A DNA stretch of 64,000 nucleotides, from assembly GCA_911728455.2 (NCBI GenBank), contig OU452219.1, positions 17,665,397 through 17,729,396 on the forward strand, given 5' to 3'. The translations under genes were made by a program, and so were the position numbers. Every line of letters begins with the position of its first letter. The first letter of the stretch is position 1. The notes below the pieces were generated by a model, which saw only the letters and a list, made by a program, of their open reading frames with translations, ran no database searches and was not told the DNA's origin. Origin of the DNA: Marthasterias glacialis (Eukaryota; Echinodermata; Asteroidea; Forcipulatida; Asteriidae). Positions 24,593 through 36,037 of this stretch are shown piece after piece.

Positions 24593-24600
24593 TTCATGCA

Positions 24601-26658
24601 TCTGCACTGAACGGAAAAAAAGAGAGACAAGGGTATACTGTAACAACGTCATTAAATTTTCAGATGATAGATTTTCCTTGGCTGCCATGGCAACTATCCA
24701 ATTTAAACAGATGCAATTGAATTTTCCACTTTGATAAAAATGAAAAAGGTAAATATCTTATTATTGCCTTGAAGTGGTTGTCAAATTGATCGGACGAAAC
24801 CACAGTCAAGTGAAATGCTTCGACGCATTCTAACAATCTCCAATATTTTGTAGTCTCCCCCTTTTTTTTAAATGAAGAAAACAAATCAGAAGTTTTTTGA
24901 TATTGATGAGTATTGAATAATTTCTTGTATTAGTCAATAAATTTCACCAGTTGTTCGTGCCCAGAGATAAACATTTGCTTTAAAGGCGCTCTTTCTTTTG
25001 TAAAATAATATGAACAAAAACTGCCACAATTATGTAGCGCCCTCTAGCAGAAATGTAAAGAGTTATTTATTATGACGTCACACACAGGACAACATCAAAG
25101 TCAATTTTATTCCAGAAGGTCAACGAAGACAAACATCGTTGCGAAGGTTGCCGTCAAACAACCACACACACACAAAAAAAATCCCGCTAAATCTGTTAGC
25201 GCCCTCACCCTGATAGTGAATGTCAGTTCCCTGGATCCTTTTGGTCATGTCACACGGGGCGATTTACAGTCAATCAGTTCCGGAAAAATCTTCAATAAGA
25301 AACAGCATTCTCGTTCAAATTTCACAGAATGATCATGTGAGTAGCAAGACATTGTTCAAAAGTAGTCCCCATAGTGCTAACGAAGTGTTTTACTTGCACG
25401 CAGGGGTTTCGGTTGCCTCGAAGTTGCCTGTCAAAGTCGTCTTGTGTAACATGGCCCTATGTCCAAGTAACCGCATAAACGGAAGACTAGGAAAGAATAC
25501 ATTTACCCAGCACAGCTGCTGCAACACCTTTTCTGTTAGAACAAACATGTATTATGTAAAGTGATGATTTTATCAACTACATTTTTTTTATTCATTATTT
25601 ATTGCAGAAGTAATGCAGTACACTGCGGTTAAAAATAAAATTGTGTATTTGTTTTCAATTGCTCGGGTAACGTTAACATCAGTGCATTGTATAGTCAAAG
25701 AACCGTTTCCACTTTAAATGCTCTTTTACTGAAGATTATGACAAATAATTCAATTCAAAATAAATTTCAAGCATAATAACATACTGTACAGGAAATAGCC
25801 TTTAAAAAATACACAGTTTTCAAAATGAAAATCTGAAATTATTCGCATTCTGCCCTTTAGGGAATATTTTTCTTGGAATCTAGATGATCGGATTGAATAT
25901 TCTCTGGCAAACGCAAATGGTGTATAGCTCCTTTATGATGTATTGAAGTCTAGATAACCCGAACGAAACATCAAATGCACTCAACATCAATGCTGTGTAT
26001 AGGAAAACCTTCTGATCTTATGCTGCATTTCCTGTAACATTCACGGTCATTCCGTGTGGGAAGAAACGTAAGTCACTGGCATTGATTTGCACATTTTCAA
26101 TAAGAAACTGTCTCTAAATGAGTTTTGAATTGACGCTGGAAGGTAAAGAGTTTATCACGAGTTCAATTTAACAGTGAAGTAACTCACAGTCAGGGATGCT
26201 GGATAGCTAACTTGTGGGGTACATTGATTAGTAAAATTTGGGCCTAGAATTAACACACGGAAGTATACTGTAATTCTAACTGAAGTGTACTCTGACTTCC
26301 ACTCTAAACGCGTCTATTGCGCCCCCTTTTTTTTTAATGTCACCTTGAGCGTCGATATTATTATGTGTCACGTCTGTCAGATTGCACGGTCACTGGATAT
26401 AGAATGTGACTCGCATTACAAGATTTGAAGGTGTAAAACGTGGGTGTATTTCGCATTACAGTAATATTTAATGTTGTGAAATGAGATGCATTGTATATGG
26501 CATACACAAACCATTAAATCACACAGTATTGTGGTGAATTTAAATCAACAATAAACTAACTGACAAAAGAAAAAAGTCAAATCATCAAAATGTGAATTAC
26601 ATACATTATCTCGATCTCTGTATTCTTATTGTGATAAACAAATGTGTTACAGATTTAA
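24601..26658. other. Intronic or intergenic stretch, no feature seen
   Basis: Short ORFs on the plus strand (25072-25564) overlap each other in different frames and lack recognisable domains. No structured repeat apart from a short CA run near 25165. Confidence 0.4.
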
Positions 26659-27002
26659 GGTATACCCACGGCATGGTACAGATTTTTTTAGTAGTATCAG
26701 TCTAAAAGCTTACTGACTATGAAGTTCATACCAGTACCAATCTTCCATGGTATCTGTTCTGTCTGAAATACTGTCAAAGTCGAGAAAGTAGAATTTGAAG
26801 ACCCCGATTTGAATTTCGGCTGTAACAATCGAAGGACAATGTGTTTACGTGCTGAAAAGTGCGCACTGTTTTTCAATATTTTCTCCTGACTCGGACGACG
26901 GATTGAGCCCAAATTTTCACAGGTTTGTTTGTTCATGCATAAATTGAATCACACAAAGTAAATACACTGCACTGTCGGCTTTACCAGTCCTGTATTTTAC
27001 CT
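26659..27002 (-). mobile_element. MITE family 2 copy, reversed, TTAA-flanked
   Basis: TTAA at 26655-26658 and 27003-27006. The reverse complement of the right end reads AGGTAAAATACAGGACTGGT. It matches the copies at 22090 and 34509 through ATACTGTCAAAGTCGAGAAA and GGATTGAGCCCAAATTTTCA. The minus-strand ORF at 26697-26936 is a by-product. Confidence 0.85.
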
Positions 27003-27935
27003 TTAAAGAATCGACTAGTTGTAAACCCCTAACATGTCTAACACCCACTCCCCTACAAGCTAGCAATCTGAACCATATAAATGTAAACCCCTCATAGTCG
27101 TGCATTTACATTTTTGCGCTGTGGGCATTATGCTCTTCTGGATTATTCACGCATATTAACGCGTCTGGGTCATTAATGCCTTGAACGTGAGGCCTCCTTT
27201 AATTTAGATCGCGCGGTTTCGTATTTCAAAAAATGTTTTCTGCATTTCATTTGATTATGCATGTCCATTATGTCCAAATTGGAAATAGTGGTCGCATGAT
27301 GTTATTTGCTTTTTGGCGTGAAATATCATAGCCTGGATTTGGCTGTTGGCATTATGCAGTACAGTATAGGCTAGGGAAAAGTAATCAACGACCAGGCTAT
27401 GTGCAGGCTTTACATCGGTTGGATCGGCAGATCCGCGCATTAAAAAGCAAAATAGCAGAGGTAAACTGCTGAAAAGACTTGGATGAATTGTGAAATGGCC
27501 GGCTGCAGATTAGGCTCCGGGGCGCAGACGACATGTTCGCTCAGCCTACCTCAAGAAAAATAACGCCGGCCAGAATATTTGTTTAAAACCCCGACAATAT
27601 TTGGTTTAAATATGCGGGATGTGTTAAAACGGAACTGAGTTTATGAGTAATGTATTATTGCATTCATTGACAGTGTGACGGAGCGGGTACAGTCTACCGC
27701 GGCGGCCGGCCTTGCCTTGTGGGTCGCGCATTCAAAATGAGCCAGCATTGAATGTAGACATTTTCGTACATGTGCAGGTGTTACTGCCTGACGTGTGCGT
27801 CGCCTCAAAACAAAAGTGATGTTATGATTCATTCTACTGATTGTCTTCGCTGGAGAAGGATCAGGATGTTTTATGTTGTCGTGTGCCTGAAATGACTCAT
27901 CCATTTTTACTATCTTTCTCTCTTGTTCATGATAG

Positions 27936-28545
27936 GGACCATAAACGCATCGCTGAGAAACAGGCCGAGAAGCGCGAACAGCAGCTGCTGGCTATTAGTG
28001 AGCAGACAGCCACGGCTCCGTCGGATACAGAGGAACCACCAACCCGGACATCTCGCTCTCTTAGTACACCAGGTCTCCTGCTTGAACAGAGGCGACCGTC
28101 TGCCTTTGCTCCTCCTCCACAAGCTATGGAGAGGCGCTGGACACGCGCCGGGCTCGAGTACCGCCATGAAGGAGGCGTGGTGCACATACATAAATCGGAG
28201 GACAATGCTCCGGACACTGGAGACTCAGACTCCAACATTGCATACAAGCGCCACCATGATAGCGGTGAGCCGCCGGCATCACCACGGGGCAAGTCAACCC
28301 CTGGAACAAAACCAAAGAAGCTTCCATGCGTACCGCCTCCGCAGGTCCAAATTCAGGTGTCTTTGACCCCACAGAGCGACGCCAACGGTGACACTACGAC
28401 AGTCGAAGAAGTGACCGTTACACCGAAACCCGTATCTGTATGCACATCGGGTGACGGGTCCCGAACTCAGACTGTAACGGAGATATCAAGTAACGAAGGA
28501 AGTAGTAACGCCACTAAGACCAAGGTGGCTGCTGACTGGGTTTAA
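27936..28545 (+). CDS. Exon 2 (terminal) of the predicted membrane protein
   Basis: A pyrimidine-rich tract and TAG precede 27936; the frame then runs to TAA at 28543-28545. Joined to 8713-8810 it gives 235 residues. It begins RDHKRIAEKQAEKREQQLLA, a charged, probably helical juxtamembrane stretch, followed by a Ser/Thr/Pro-rich low-complexity tail with an RRWTRAGLEYRHEGG patch, several Pro/Lys-rich segments and a final TKVAADWV. This is the strongest coding region of the window: long frame, good acceptor, protein-like composition and a poly(A) signal just downstream. No family recognised; a cytosolic tail of a small membrane adaptor is an inference. Overlapping frames on both strands here are shadows. 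Confidence 0.65.
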
Positions 28546-28590
28546 TGTAAAATTGGTCACAGTTATTCCATCAGATCAGACTATGTGACT

Positions 28591-28596
28591 AATAAA
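28591..28596 (+). promoter_or_regulatory. Poly(A) signal AATAAA
   Basis: Canonical AATAAA 46 nt after the stop at 28545. This supports 27936-28545 as a terminal exon. A second AATAAA lies near 28739. Confidence 0.55.
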
Positions 28597-30357
28597 TCAT
28601 CAGTAGGGTTATCTTTGGGAATTCGTTCAAAGTACGCAAGACAACAACCAGTCGGATTACTTAAAATCATGCTATTGTCTTCACTTCATTATGCATTGTG
28701 ACCCTTCGGACCCAAACCGTGTTTACGTAAAAATGCAAAATAAACGTCTCAGACTTCTGTTAACAACAACAAAAAACATGATGAAATGTAACAGATCTTC
28801 GAGTCGGATCTACTTCCCGACAATGAGTCAAGAAGAATCATCGGTTTTTACTTAAGCTTCGCTTGGAATTGAACGTAATTATCATCGATCGAGTGCGGGG
28901 CACGTCATTGACTAGCCGCAATGGAGCAATCCTCATCCCAGACAAAGGGAAGATGTACAAACTACACTGGTAACACGTACACGGTCAGGGATGCGTCTGT
29001 AAGATGATGATGCATCTATATTTACGACATGGGCATAATTATGGGTGAACACTGCATATTATTGAGAAGGGATAGAGAGCCATGCCGTGTAATATACAGT
29101 AAGGATTGGGGACTGAAGTGGCTTGGGATGTTGGGCCACGTGGGTTGCGTCTGCCTTTTTTGGACGAATTCGTCTGTGTTCTGTTACACTCATTTTGGCA
29201 ATGTCCGAGTATTGAGTGGCTTCCGGCTGTTGCTATGGCCAGATCACTCTATTCAAACCAGAGCCAAAGCCACCCAAGTCGGCCTTAATTTTACACACAA
29301 AAAATGAAATTACTGAATTATTTTGGAAAGCTATTGCTTTAAGGTGATGATTATGATACAAATGATATCACGATAAGTTATTCGTGGACACGTTTTCATA
29401 TATACGTTGTCTCCCCCGCGAAAACGTATATGAAAAGTGTGCTTATGTTTTTATTTCTCCAGTAAGGTAGAATATGCATTTCCACATTTCCGTATATTAA
29501 TGAATGCAAAATATTTCAAAACATCTTTCACGTGTAACTGCACAACTTTAATGGAGCAGGTTGTTTCTTGTGCAGACTTTTAGAATGGAATTACGTTTGG
29601 ATGCATCAACAGCATTTCTGACACTTTAGGTATGATATTGAAAAACTAAATCAAACAAATCTGTGCAAAACGTGATAATTTTGTATTGTATTTATTGAAT
29701 ACGTGAACTTTGCTACATATTATAGGTTCTTTATTTCCAAGACTGCTGACAACACATAAAAAAGCTATGTGTATCGGCCTTCGGTAGAATTTTCGTTTCA
29801 ATGCAAAATCATCAAATTTATTGAAACAAATCAACTTCTCGCTGGCTTCATTCACATTGTGTGCGACAGGAAGTGTTTGCAAAATGAAGTTAAGCAAGTA
29901 ATAATTATTCACCCAATACATCAGTGATGTCTCGAAAATGTTATCTTTTCACTTTGTTAACAATTCGAGGGGTGCTTTATACAACTGTAACATTTACGTA
30001 CATCATCTGTAACTTTTATTTCAACGCTATCATTCATCATGTTAGAATTATGATGTGTATGTTCACATATCGGTGGTATACAAAAACTGGTCAAGGGGGT
30101 GTTTTGTACCAACTTAATGCTAATCTCTGTAGAGTATAGTATAGTACAAATGTTATCGGTGGTATCTCCAAAATTATTATCAGTGTTGGGGGACATAAAG
30201 ACTTGAATAGTCTTTATTTTATATACTGTGAATAGGAAGTCGTTTCCATGGGGCCAAATTCATGTGCATTCTATCATTGTTACAAGCCTCGTGTGCGTAT
30301 TATTTGAGTACAAATTTAAAGGTTTAAAGTTCCATAAAGTTGTCAAACAGAAAATAT
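28597..30357. other. Non-coding stretch with one hairpin
   Basis: Holds the hairpin at 29388-29440. Plus-strand ORFs at 29029-29307 overlap in two frames and have no recognisable motif. No other gene seen. Confidence 0.4.
29388..29440. repeat. Inverted repeat, about 20-bp arms
   Basis: ACACGTTTTCATATATACGTT pairs (with one or two mismatches) with AAAACGTATATGAAAAGTGT across a short CTCCCCCGCG-type loop. It lies about 800 bp after the poly(A) signal, so it is unlikely to act on that transcript. Confidence 0.65.
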
Positions 30358-30745
30358 CTTTTGAAGATGCTAGGTCCGTTTTTTGTTGTTTTTTTGGCCG
30401 ATTTGAACCCAAAATTTTGTTTTTAAATGGCAATTTTTTTTTATAGGTTAAGGCGTTACACGGGGACAATCAGCCATGGATAAGTGGTACTAGTTAATTA
30501 AAAACTAGACAAAGAATTAGTGTCTGGATCCTGACATTTTCTCACGTCCATCGGCCACGTACAGACAATTTTGCATGTTACATTATTATTTTGTGCATTG
30601 TCTGGGTTTGGCATAGGCGAAAGCTTTTATGTGGTTTTGTTTTATGAACAGCATTATCTGTCAAAAATCGTTCCGTTCAGAGACAAATTATAAGAAATTT
30701 CTTTTGGCAAAAATCGGGTCTTGCAATATTTAACCAATTCGTTCA
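30358..30745 (+). repeat. Dispersed direct repeat, copy 1
   Basis: Shares collinear blocks with 33235-33615: AGATGCTAGGTCCG, GATTTGAACCCAAAA, GGATAAGTGGTA + TAATTAAAAACTA, TGACATTTTCTCACGTCCAT, and TTTCTTTTGGCAAAAATCGG. The order is conserved over about 385 bp with small indels. Origin (transposon or segmental duplication) unclear. Confidence 0.75.
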
Positions 30746-33234
30746 AAGCAAACATTACAGTAATGAACGTTATGGCACTCTTGTTGGTTACCATAGTATT
30801 CCTGCTATTCAATGAGGATATATTTGTGTGATGTTTAAAAATAGCTGCTTGAACTCGACGAAGAAAGGGGGAAAAAAACTCGATGATTTCGAAACACCAA
30901 TTAAAATGACTCCGGATTTGCAACATTGATTGCAAAAGGTCACGCTGTGCGTGTGTTGAATGCACGTATCGATGTGTCTGTCAATGGCTTGGACACTTTT
31001 CTCCGCGGTCGCAAAAGTCAGACATGTTGATTTTAGCGTGCGGCTTTTCGGTTGGGTGGCATGACTTACTTGCACTGCGGACGTCTGACATTTCTCCATC
31101 CTCTAAGAAGTTGAAAACAACAGCACCAGGTCGCGCCCACGCCGTCTTAAGACAGGTACAGAGCCTGTACAAATTGCTAGATTTAGCGCAGAGTAAACCG
31201 TAGGCATATTTTGTGCAAAAATGCTTCCTGATGTATGCTCAGGCGCACCAGTACACTTCTCTTTGAAGTAAAATCGATACTGTAAACTTCGGGTTGTCTG
31301 AGATCCAGTCAGTATCATAACAAACAGCCTTGTCACTGTTTCGTCATACGTTACGTCATAAATTACCCTTTATGCAAGGCGGTAGTTAATGCTAAATATC
31401 TCATTTCCATAACTCTAAAATAAAAAAATGAGAATATCATTGACAGTACTTTTACTCTTTTGGTTAGTTATGAGCATGATGAACAATTTTGTTCATTTCA
31501 AACAGTAAACTCATTCCCGGCAATATTGCCACATTATTTAATAGGATTATTTTGTCTTCTTATAGATACTGTATTAACAATTCTGTACATTCTATTTTTA
31601 TCTTTTACGGTATATGATACCGTGTATATTTACGTCATGCAATGTATATTGAAATCGTGATAATCACACGAACATTTGGGAAAGTATTTTAAGGCTCGTA
31701 GCGTTTCTCCATTTGCAGATCTGCTTCAATTGGAAAAAAAAGCAAGTTCATAATCATTTTATCAAAAGCAACACGTCAGCAAAACTTGCTGAGGTTGTTA
31801 TTCTTCGCCGATAAAATGATCATGAAATCTGCCCTTTGGATTTTATTTTTGTTTGTGTTAAACGGGACGTATTCTATTTGCATTTTAAATGCCATTTCTT
31901 AACCGTTTGATGTTTTTCCTCCAGATTGTTTTCTTTTCTTTGTGTTTCACCCGAATAACTTGATCGAGTGCTCTCAATCAAGCCAACGAATGATCAATGA
32001 CACAATCAAGTTAAACCTGAAAACAAGAGCCACTCTCACTCGAGTGGTTTCTGGTGGAAATTTAATAAAACGGGACGAGTTATAGCATTGGTCTTGGCGG
32101 TCAAGACCTCTGGGCCGATTTGTATTTACTTATAAGTTCTTTTTTAGAGCCACTATGCAGAATGGTTTACTGATAGCAAATTGAAGTTCTGATCAAATTA
32201 TAAACTAATATAATCAGTCACATTATAAAGCATTGGAGGAACCACCCGATTCTGCTATACTGGCAAAATTGTCAGCGACTTGCTTAGTACTTTATCACTC
32301 AACCCCTGGTCGGGTGTTTTTTTAAGTCACTCAACCAGGTTGAAATGTAAAACGAAAGTGACCCTGTAGGGCTTACTGCTGGGGGATCACTGCTGGGGAT
32401 AAATAAGGGATTAGGAAATTAACCAGAGACTTATACTTGTCTTGGAGGCATTTCTCCATGGATGGATTCAAGTTGACCGGGAACTTGTTGGTTTTAGGAT
32501 AAGGTATTAAGGAATGCATAATTCAAAACGATCAATGGATAAGTGGTTTAGAAATAAATGCATATAAAAAGCAAACAATCGTTTGGACAAATTTCTTTTA
32601 AAATCTCAATGCTTTTCAGAAAGTTTGTTCAAGAGTTTTCTGGATTCAAATCATACCATTGGAGGAATTTCTTTCGTGAACATGCACTTCACATTCTCTT
32701 TAATGATTAATAAAATACCCAGGATGTCATCGAACCGAGAAGTTCAATTTCACCGCCAAAACAAAAAAAGGCTTCGAGACAGTAAAATAATAACATCCAT
32801 TTAACCTGAGTTTGAGGTTTGACTCGAGGCTATGAAATCAGCCGTGTTATTTACAAACGAAATACAGTCCACGGCGTCTTAATTACTGTTGGGCGAGAAT
32901 AGACTTTGTTTTGGCCGCTTCGGTGTGAAATCGTCTGTAAACACGTAGTTCCTTGCAGCCTTTGAAATGTACCTTAAACAGTTGATCTGTCGTTTCCGAA
33001 GAAAGTTCTTCATATATAAAGGTCTGATTTTCCGAACCTTATTATTAAAAAATAAAAATAATGAACAGTGTGTTGAGATTAATACCCTAAGGCCAGATCA
33101 ATTATTTGGGTCACTTACTTACTCGTCTGACTTTTCCTATGAATTCTCAGGCATCGAACTCTTACAATTCGACCTGCCGTTCCTGCATAGACACGGGCTC
33201 TGCAAAACCTTATGAGCACGAGTGTTCAGTTACA
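30746..33234. other. Non-coding stretch, no gene seen
   Basis: Several overlapping minus-strand ORFs (30654-31336) lie in different frames and have no domain or splice support. No structured repeat recognised. Confidence 0.4.
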
Positions 33235-33615
33235 GATGCTATAGGTCCGCTTTTTTGGCGATTTGACCCAAAAATTTGACGAACAAATTAAACAGCTATT
33301 GGTTTTTGTTTTTTAGATTCGAGAAAGTTATAAGCTTTCATTTAAGATATTAACACGGGAACATCAGCCACGGATAAGTGGTAGTTAATTAAAAACTAAA
33401 AATGAATTGTTGACGGGATTCTGACATTTTCTCACGTCCATCAGCCTCGTGCAAACAAATTTGGATGTTATGTATTCTGTGCATTGTCCGTGGCATATGC
33501 AACAGTTTCTGTATGTTTTCGTATTGCAACATCATCGTCTGTCAAAATTTGTTCAAAGAAAAATGAGATTTATTCAAAAAATTCTTTCGGCGAAAATCGG
33601 GCCATGCAACTTTAA
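33235..33615 (+). repeat. Dispersed direct repeat, copy 2
   Basis: Counterpart of 30358-30745, same orientation, about 2.9 kb downstream. Contains an extra AGATTCGAGAAAGTTATAAGC-like segment relative to copy 1. Confidence 0.75.
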
Positions 33616-34508
33616 GATGCACACGTTTTAAATTCCTCTTTCTGGCCAAGATTTTGTGAGCTACGTGCGAAGTAAAACAATGTAAGAACTCGTTGCACGA
33701 TGAAATAGTTGTTTTATTTACTAGCCATACTAGGACTCTGCAGCTGTGCTGTAGTATTTACACGAATGTGAAAGTCATCCAGGGTTAGTCCATATTCAAG
33801 CACTCACCAAAATGTCGAGTTTTAAGTTTTCGATCTTTCATTTTTAGAGCCAACCCTCACTTCGGTATAGATTTAATGCTTTACTATTGGGTGATGTCTG
33901 AGTTGTTGCTTTGAAATGCACTAGTGGAATGCAAAAATGTCAATTTCTGTATGGCTACAATTATACTGGATCTCATCGGCACATTACGTTATGACGTCAG
34001 ATGCTTTTGTGTATATGGCGACACCATTTGTTACAGAAGATGCAATTATGAACAACAAAGAATACATATTCGATGGTTTGAAGCACGTTCCACTGTTTGA
34101 TGACAAAGATCTAGGTGGATGATTTGTAGATAAATAAGAGTGGGCGCTAAATTTCGATTGAAGCGCACCGCTGAAAACGAGTATATTAAATGATAATATT
34201 GTACATGTTGTTAATGTAAATAATATGTTGTTAAAGTATAAAGTGGTTTTTTTTTCTAAAATGGTTTTGTTACTGAATTATTGAAAAAAAGGTGCAATAT
34301 CGTGATGTATTAATTTATAGACTTTAAAAATGTAATAGCCTACATAATGTAGATAATTGGTACAGGCTGGTACCTAGGGTTATTTGGAAACACAATTGGA
34401 ACGAATGAGCTAAATTGTGCACCTTTGTGCTCTAAAACAAAACATGATTTTGTTAAAAAGTCTACGTCCAAACAGAACAACGGTTACTTACATAGCCGGT
34501 TAACTTAA
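33616..34508. other. Non-coding stretch, no gene seen
   Basis: A 61-codon plus-strand ORF at 33937-34122 has no recognisable motif and is probably chance. Confidence 0.4.
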
Positions 34509-34880
34509 AGGTAAAATACAGAATTGGTAAAGCTGACAGTGCAGTGTGCTTACTTTGTGCAATTCAATATAAGCCTACGTGAAGAAACTTAAAACCTGTG
34601 AACATTTGTGCTCAATCCGTCGTCTTGAGTCAAGAGAAAGTAGTGAAAAACCGTGCACACTTTTCAGCATGGATACACATTGTCCTTAACTTCGACTGTT
34701 ACAACCGAAATTAAAATGGGGTCTTCAAATTTTATTTTCTTGACTTTGACAGTATTTCAGACAGAAATATTTGTTACTGGTTGGTACTGGTATGAACTTC
34801 ATAATCAGCTTTTAGAATGATACTACTGAAAAGAATAATAAATAAAACAAATTGGTGAATACCAAGCCTGTATTGTACCT
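34509..34880 (+). mobile_element. MITE family 2 copy, TTAA-flanked
   Basis: TTAA at 34505-34508 and 34881-34884. Left end AGGTAAAATACAGAATTGGT; the right end reversed reads AGGTACAATACAGGCTTGGT, the clearest terminal repeat pair of the family. Internal blocks match the copies at 22090 and 26659. Confidence 0.88.
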
Positions 34881-34884
34881 TTAA

Positions 34885-35694
34885 CGCTGGAAAATTACAA
34901 ACTTTAATACAAATAACAAGCAGAATGGAGTTCATTAAAGTTACTTAAAGGGGTTACTTAAAGTTGTTAACAGGGAAGAAAATCTAATGTGAACAGTAAC
35001 TTAACAATGATTAGGCCTACATGTGAACAATTTCAATAGCGATGTGAACATTATTTTGGATGGGCACTACTGGTCAGCTCACCGCCTTAAAATTCCAATG
35101 AAACATTGATTTCTTTCGTGTTCAAAAATAACAGGTACCGATTATTTTAACTATCGTAATCTGTAATTACATTGTTAAGCCTACTGTGGTGAGAAATACA
35201 ACTTATTGTTAATCCTGTATAAACGAACCAAGAATTAAAGACAAACTTATTCCAAATTTATATTGAGTGTGAGTTAATCACTGTCTGTTTTTTACTGGAC
35301 ATTTCCCGCTCCGTTCCTCTCCAATTCCTCATAGCCCATGCTCTTGACTGGGTGGATGAACGAGATGGTATCAATTTAATTAATCCAGTGTTACTAATTC
35401 ATCAAATAGTCGTGTGGATGTTTGTTGAAGTAGACTTTACATATTAAAATGGACTTCCTTAGATTGTAGGACAAGAACTGTGAAATACGCATTTCCAGTT
35501 AGGTTTAAATTCAAAACACCTTTATATTTTAGTGCCATTAATGCTAAAACCTAACTCCCCTTTCGAGGTCTGGGATTATTTTCTATAATGGCGACTTTCC
35601 ATAATGGATACACGGACGGGAACTCAAACTCAAAGTTCTTCACTGCAAATTATTGATATTAAAAAAAAAGTGTCGTATGTTTATGCAAACGAAC
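34885..35694. other. Non-coding stretch upstream of a candidate exon
   Basis: No gene or repeat seen. It could hold the promoter of the exon at 35695, but no core element can be named. Confidence 0.35.
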
Positions 35695-35829
35695 ATGCGC
35701 ATTATAACAATTTTCGAAAATGGCGGACCGCACAAGAGTTTCATCCTACTTGGTGTTATCATTCTTTTTGCACTGCCGACACTGCACCTCATCCTAGACA
35801 TACCAGTAGTGAACAACTGCCAGAACCAG
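35695..35829 (+). CDS. Possible first exon, signal-anchor type protein
   Basis: ATG at 35695 opens exactly 45 codons to CAG|GTACAG. The peptide is a short MRIITIFENGGPHKS head, a hydrophobic core FILLGVIILFALPTLHLIL, then DIPVVNNCQNQ. A short polar head plus one membrane segment is typical of type II Golgi enzymes and of uncleaved signal anchors, but no enzyme domain is visible, so function is open. A hAT-like MITE starts 3 nt into the intron, inside the donor. Partner exons were not found; the splice phase here is 0. Another frame (from 35604) also crosses this stretch and is judged a shadow. Confidence 0.35.
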
Positions 35830-35832
35830 GTA

Positions 35833-36037
35833 CAGTGGCGTAGCCAGGTCTTTTTCAATGTAGGGGGGGGGGGGGGGCACGGGGGCATTGCCTATCAGTG
35901 GGGGGGGGGGGCAGGGTACTTGTTTTTTTTAATGAATATTGCAGTACAGTATGTCGATTTTTTTCATGGGGGGACCTGGGAGCAATGAGAATTTATGGAG
36001 GGCACGTGCCCCCAGGCCCCCCGTGGCTGCGCCGCTG
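35833..36037 (+). mobile_element. hAT-like MITE inserted in a splice donor
   Basis: Left end CAGTGGCGTAGCCAGG, right end CCGTGGCTGCGCCGCTG. The interior has a 13-G run, a 10-G run and C-rich blocks. The 8-bp flanks are ACCAGGTA and TAGAGGTA, matching at the last five positions (AGGTA), consistent with a decayed target duplication. Immediately right of it the sequence is GAG|GTAAGT. Confidence 0.75.

Larger units (their letters stand above)
8811..27935 (+). other. Predicted 19 kb GC-AG intron packed with repeats
   Basis: Inferred from the matching phases of the exons at 8713-8810 and 27936-28545. It starts GCAAGT and ends in a pyrimidine-rich tract (CTATCTTTCTCTCTTGTTCATGATAG, split here only by case). 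Inside lie a MITE family 1 copy with a nested hAT-like insertion, foldbacks, SINE family B, three hAT-like elements or remnants, two MITE family 2 copies and a possible separate first exon at 22884. Much of the remaining intronic sequence has no feature I can call. Extra small coding exons cannot be excluded. Confidence 0.45.

Noticed and set aside
25072-25564. Two overlapping plus-strand ORFs (86 and 114 codons)
   Set aside because: Different frames, no domains, no splice sites fitting neighbours.
27910-28372. Minus-strand and alternative plus-strand ORFs over the terminal exon
   Set aside because: Shadows of the GC-richer coding frame 27936-28545, which alone has an acceptor, a matching phase and a poly(A) signal.
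29029-29307. A 92-codon plus-strand ORF with an overlapping second frame
   Set aside because: Composition is not protein-like and there is no motif or splice support.
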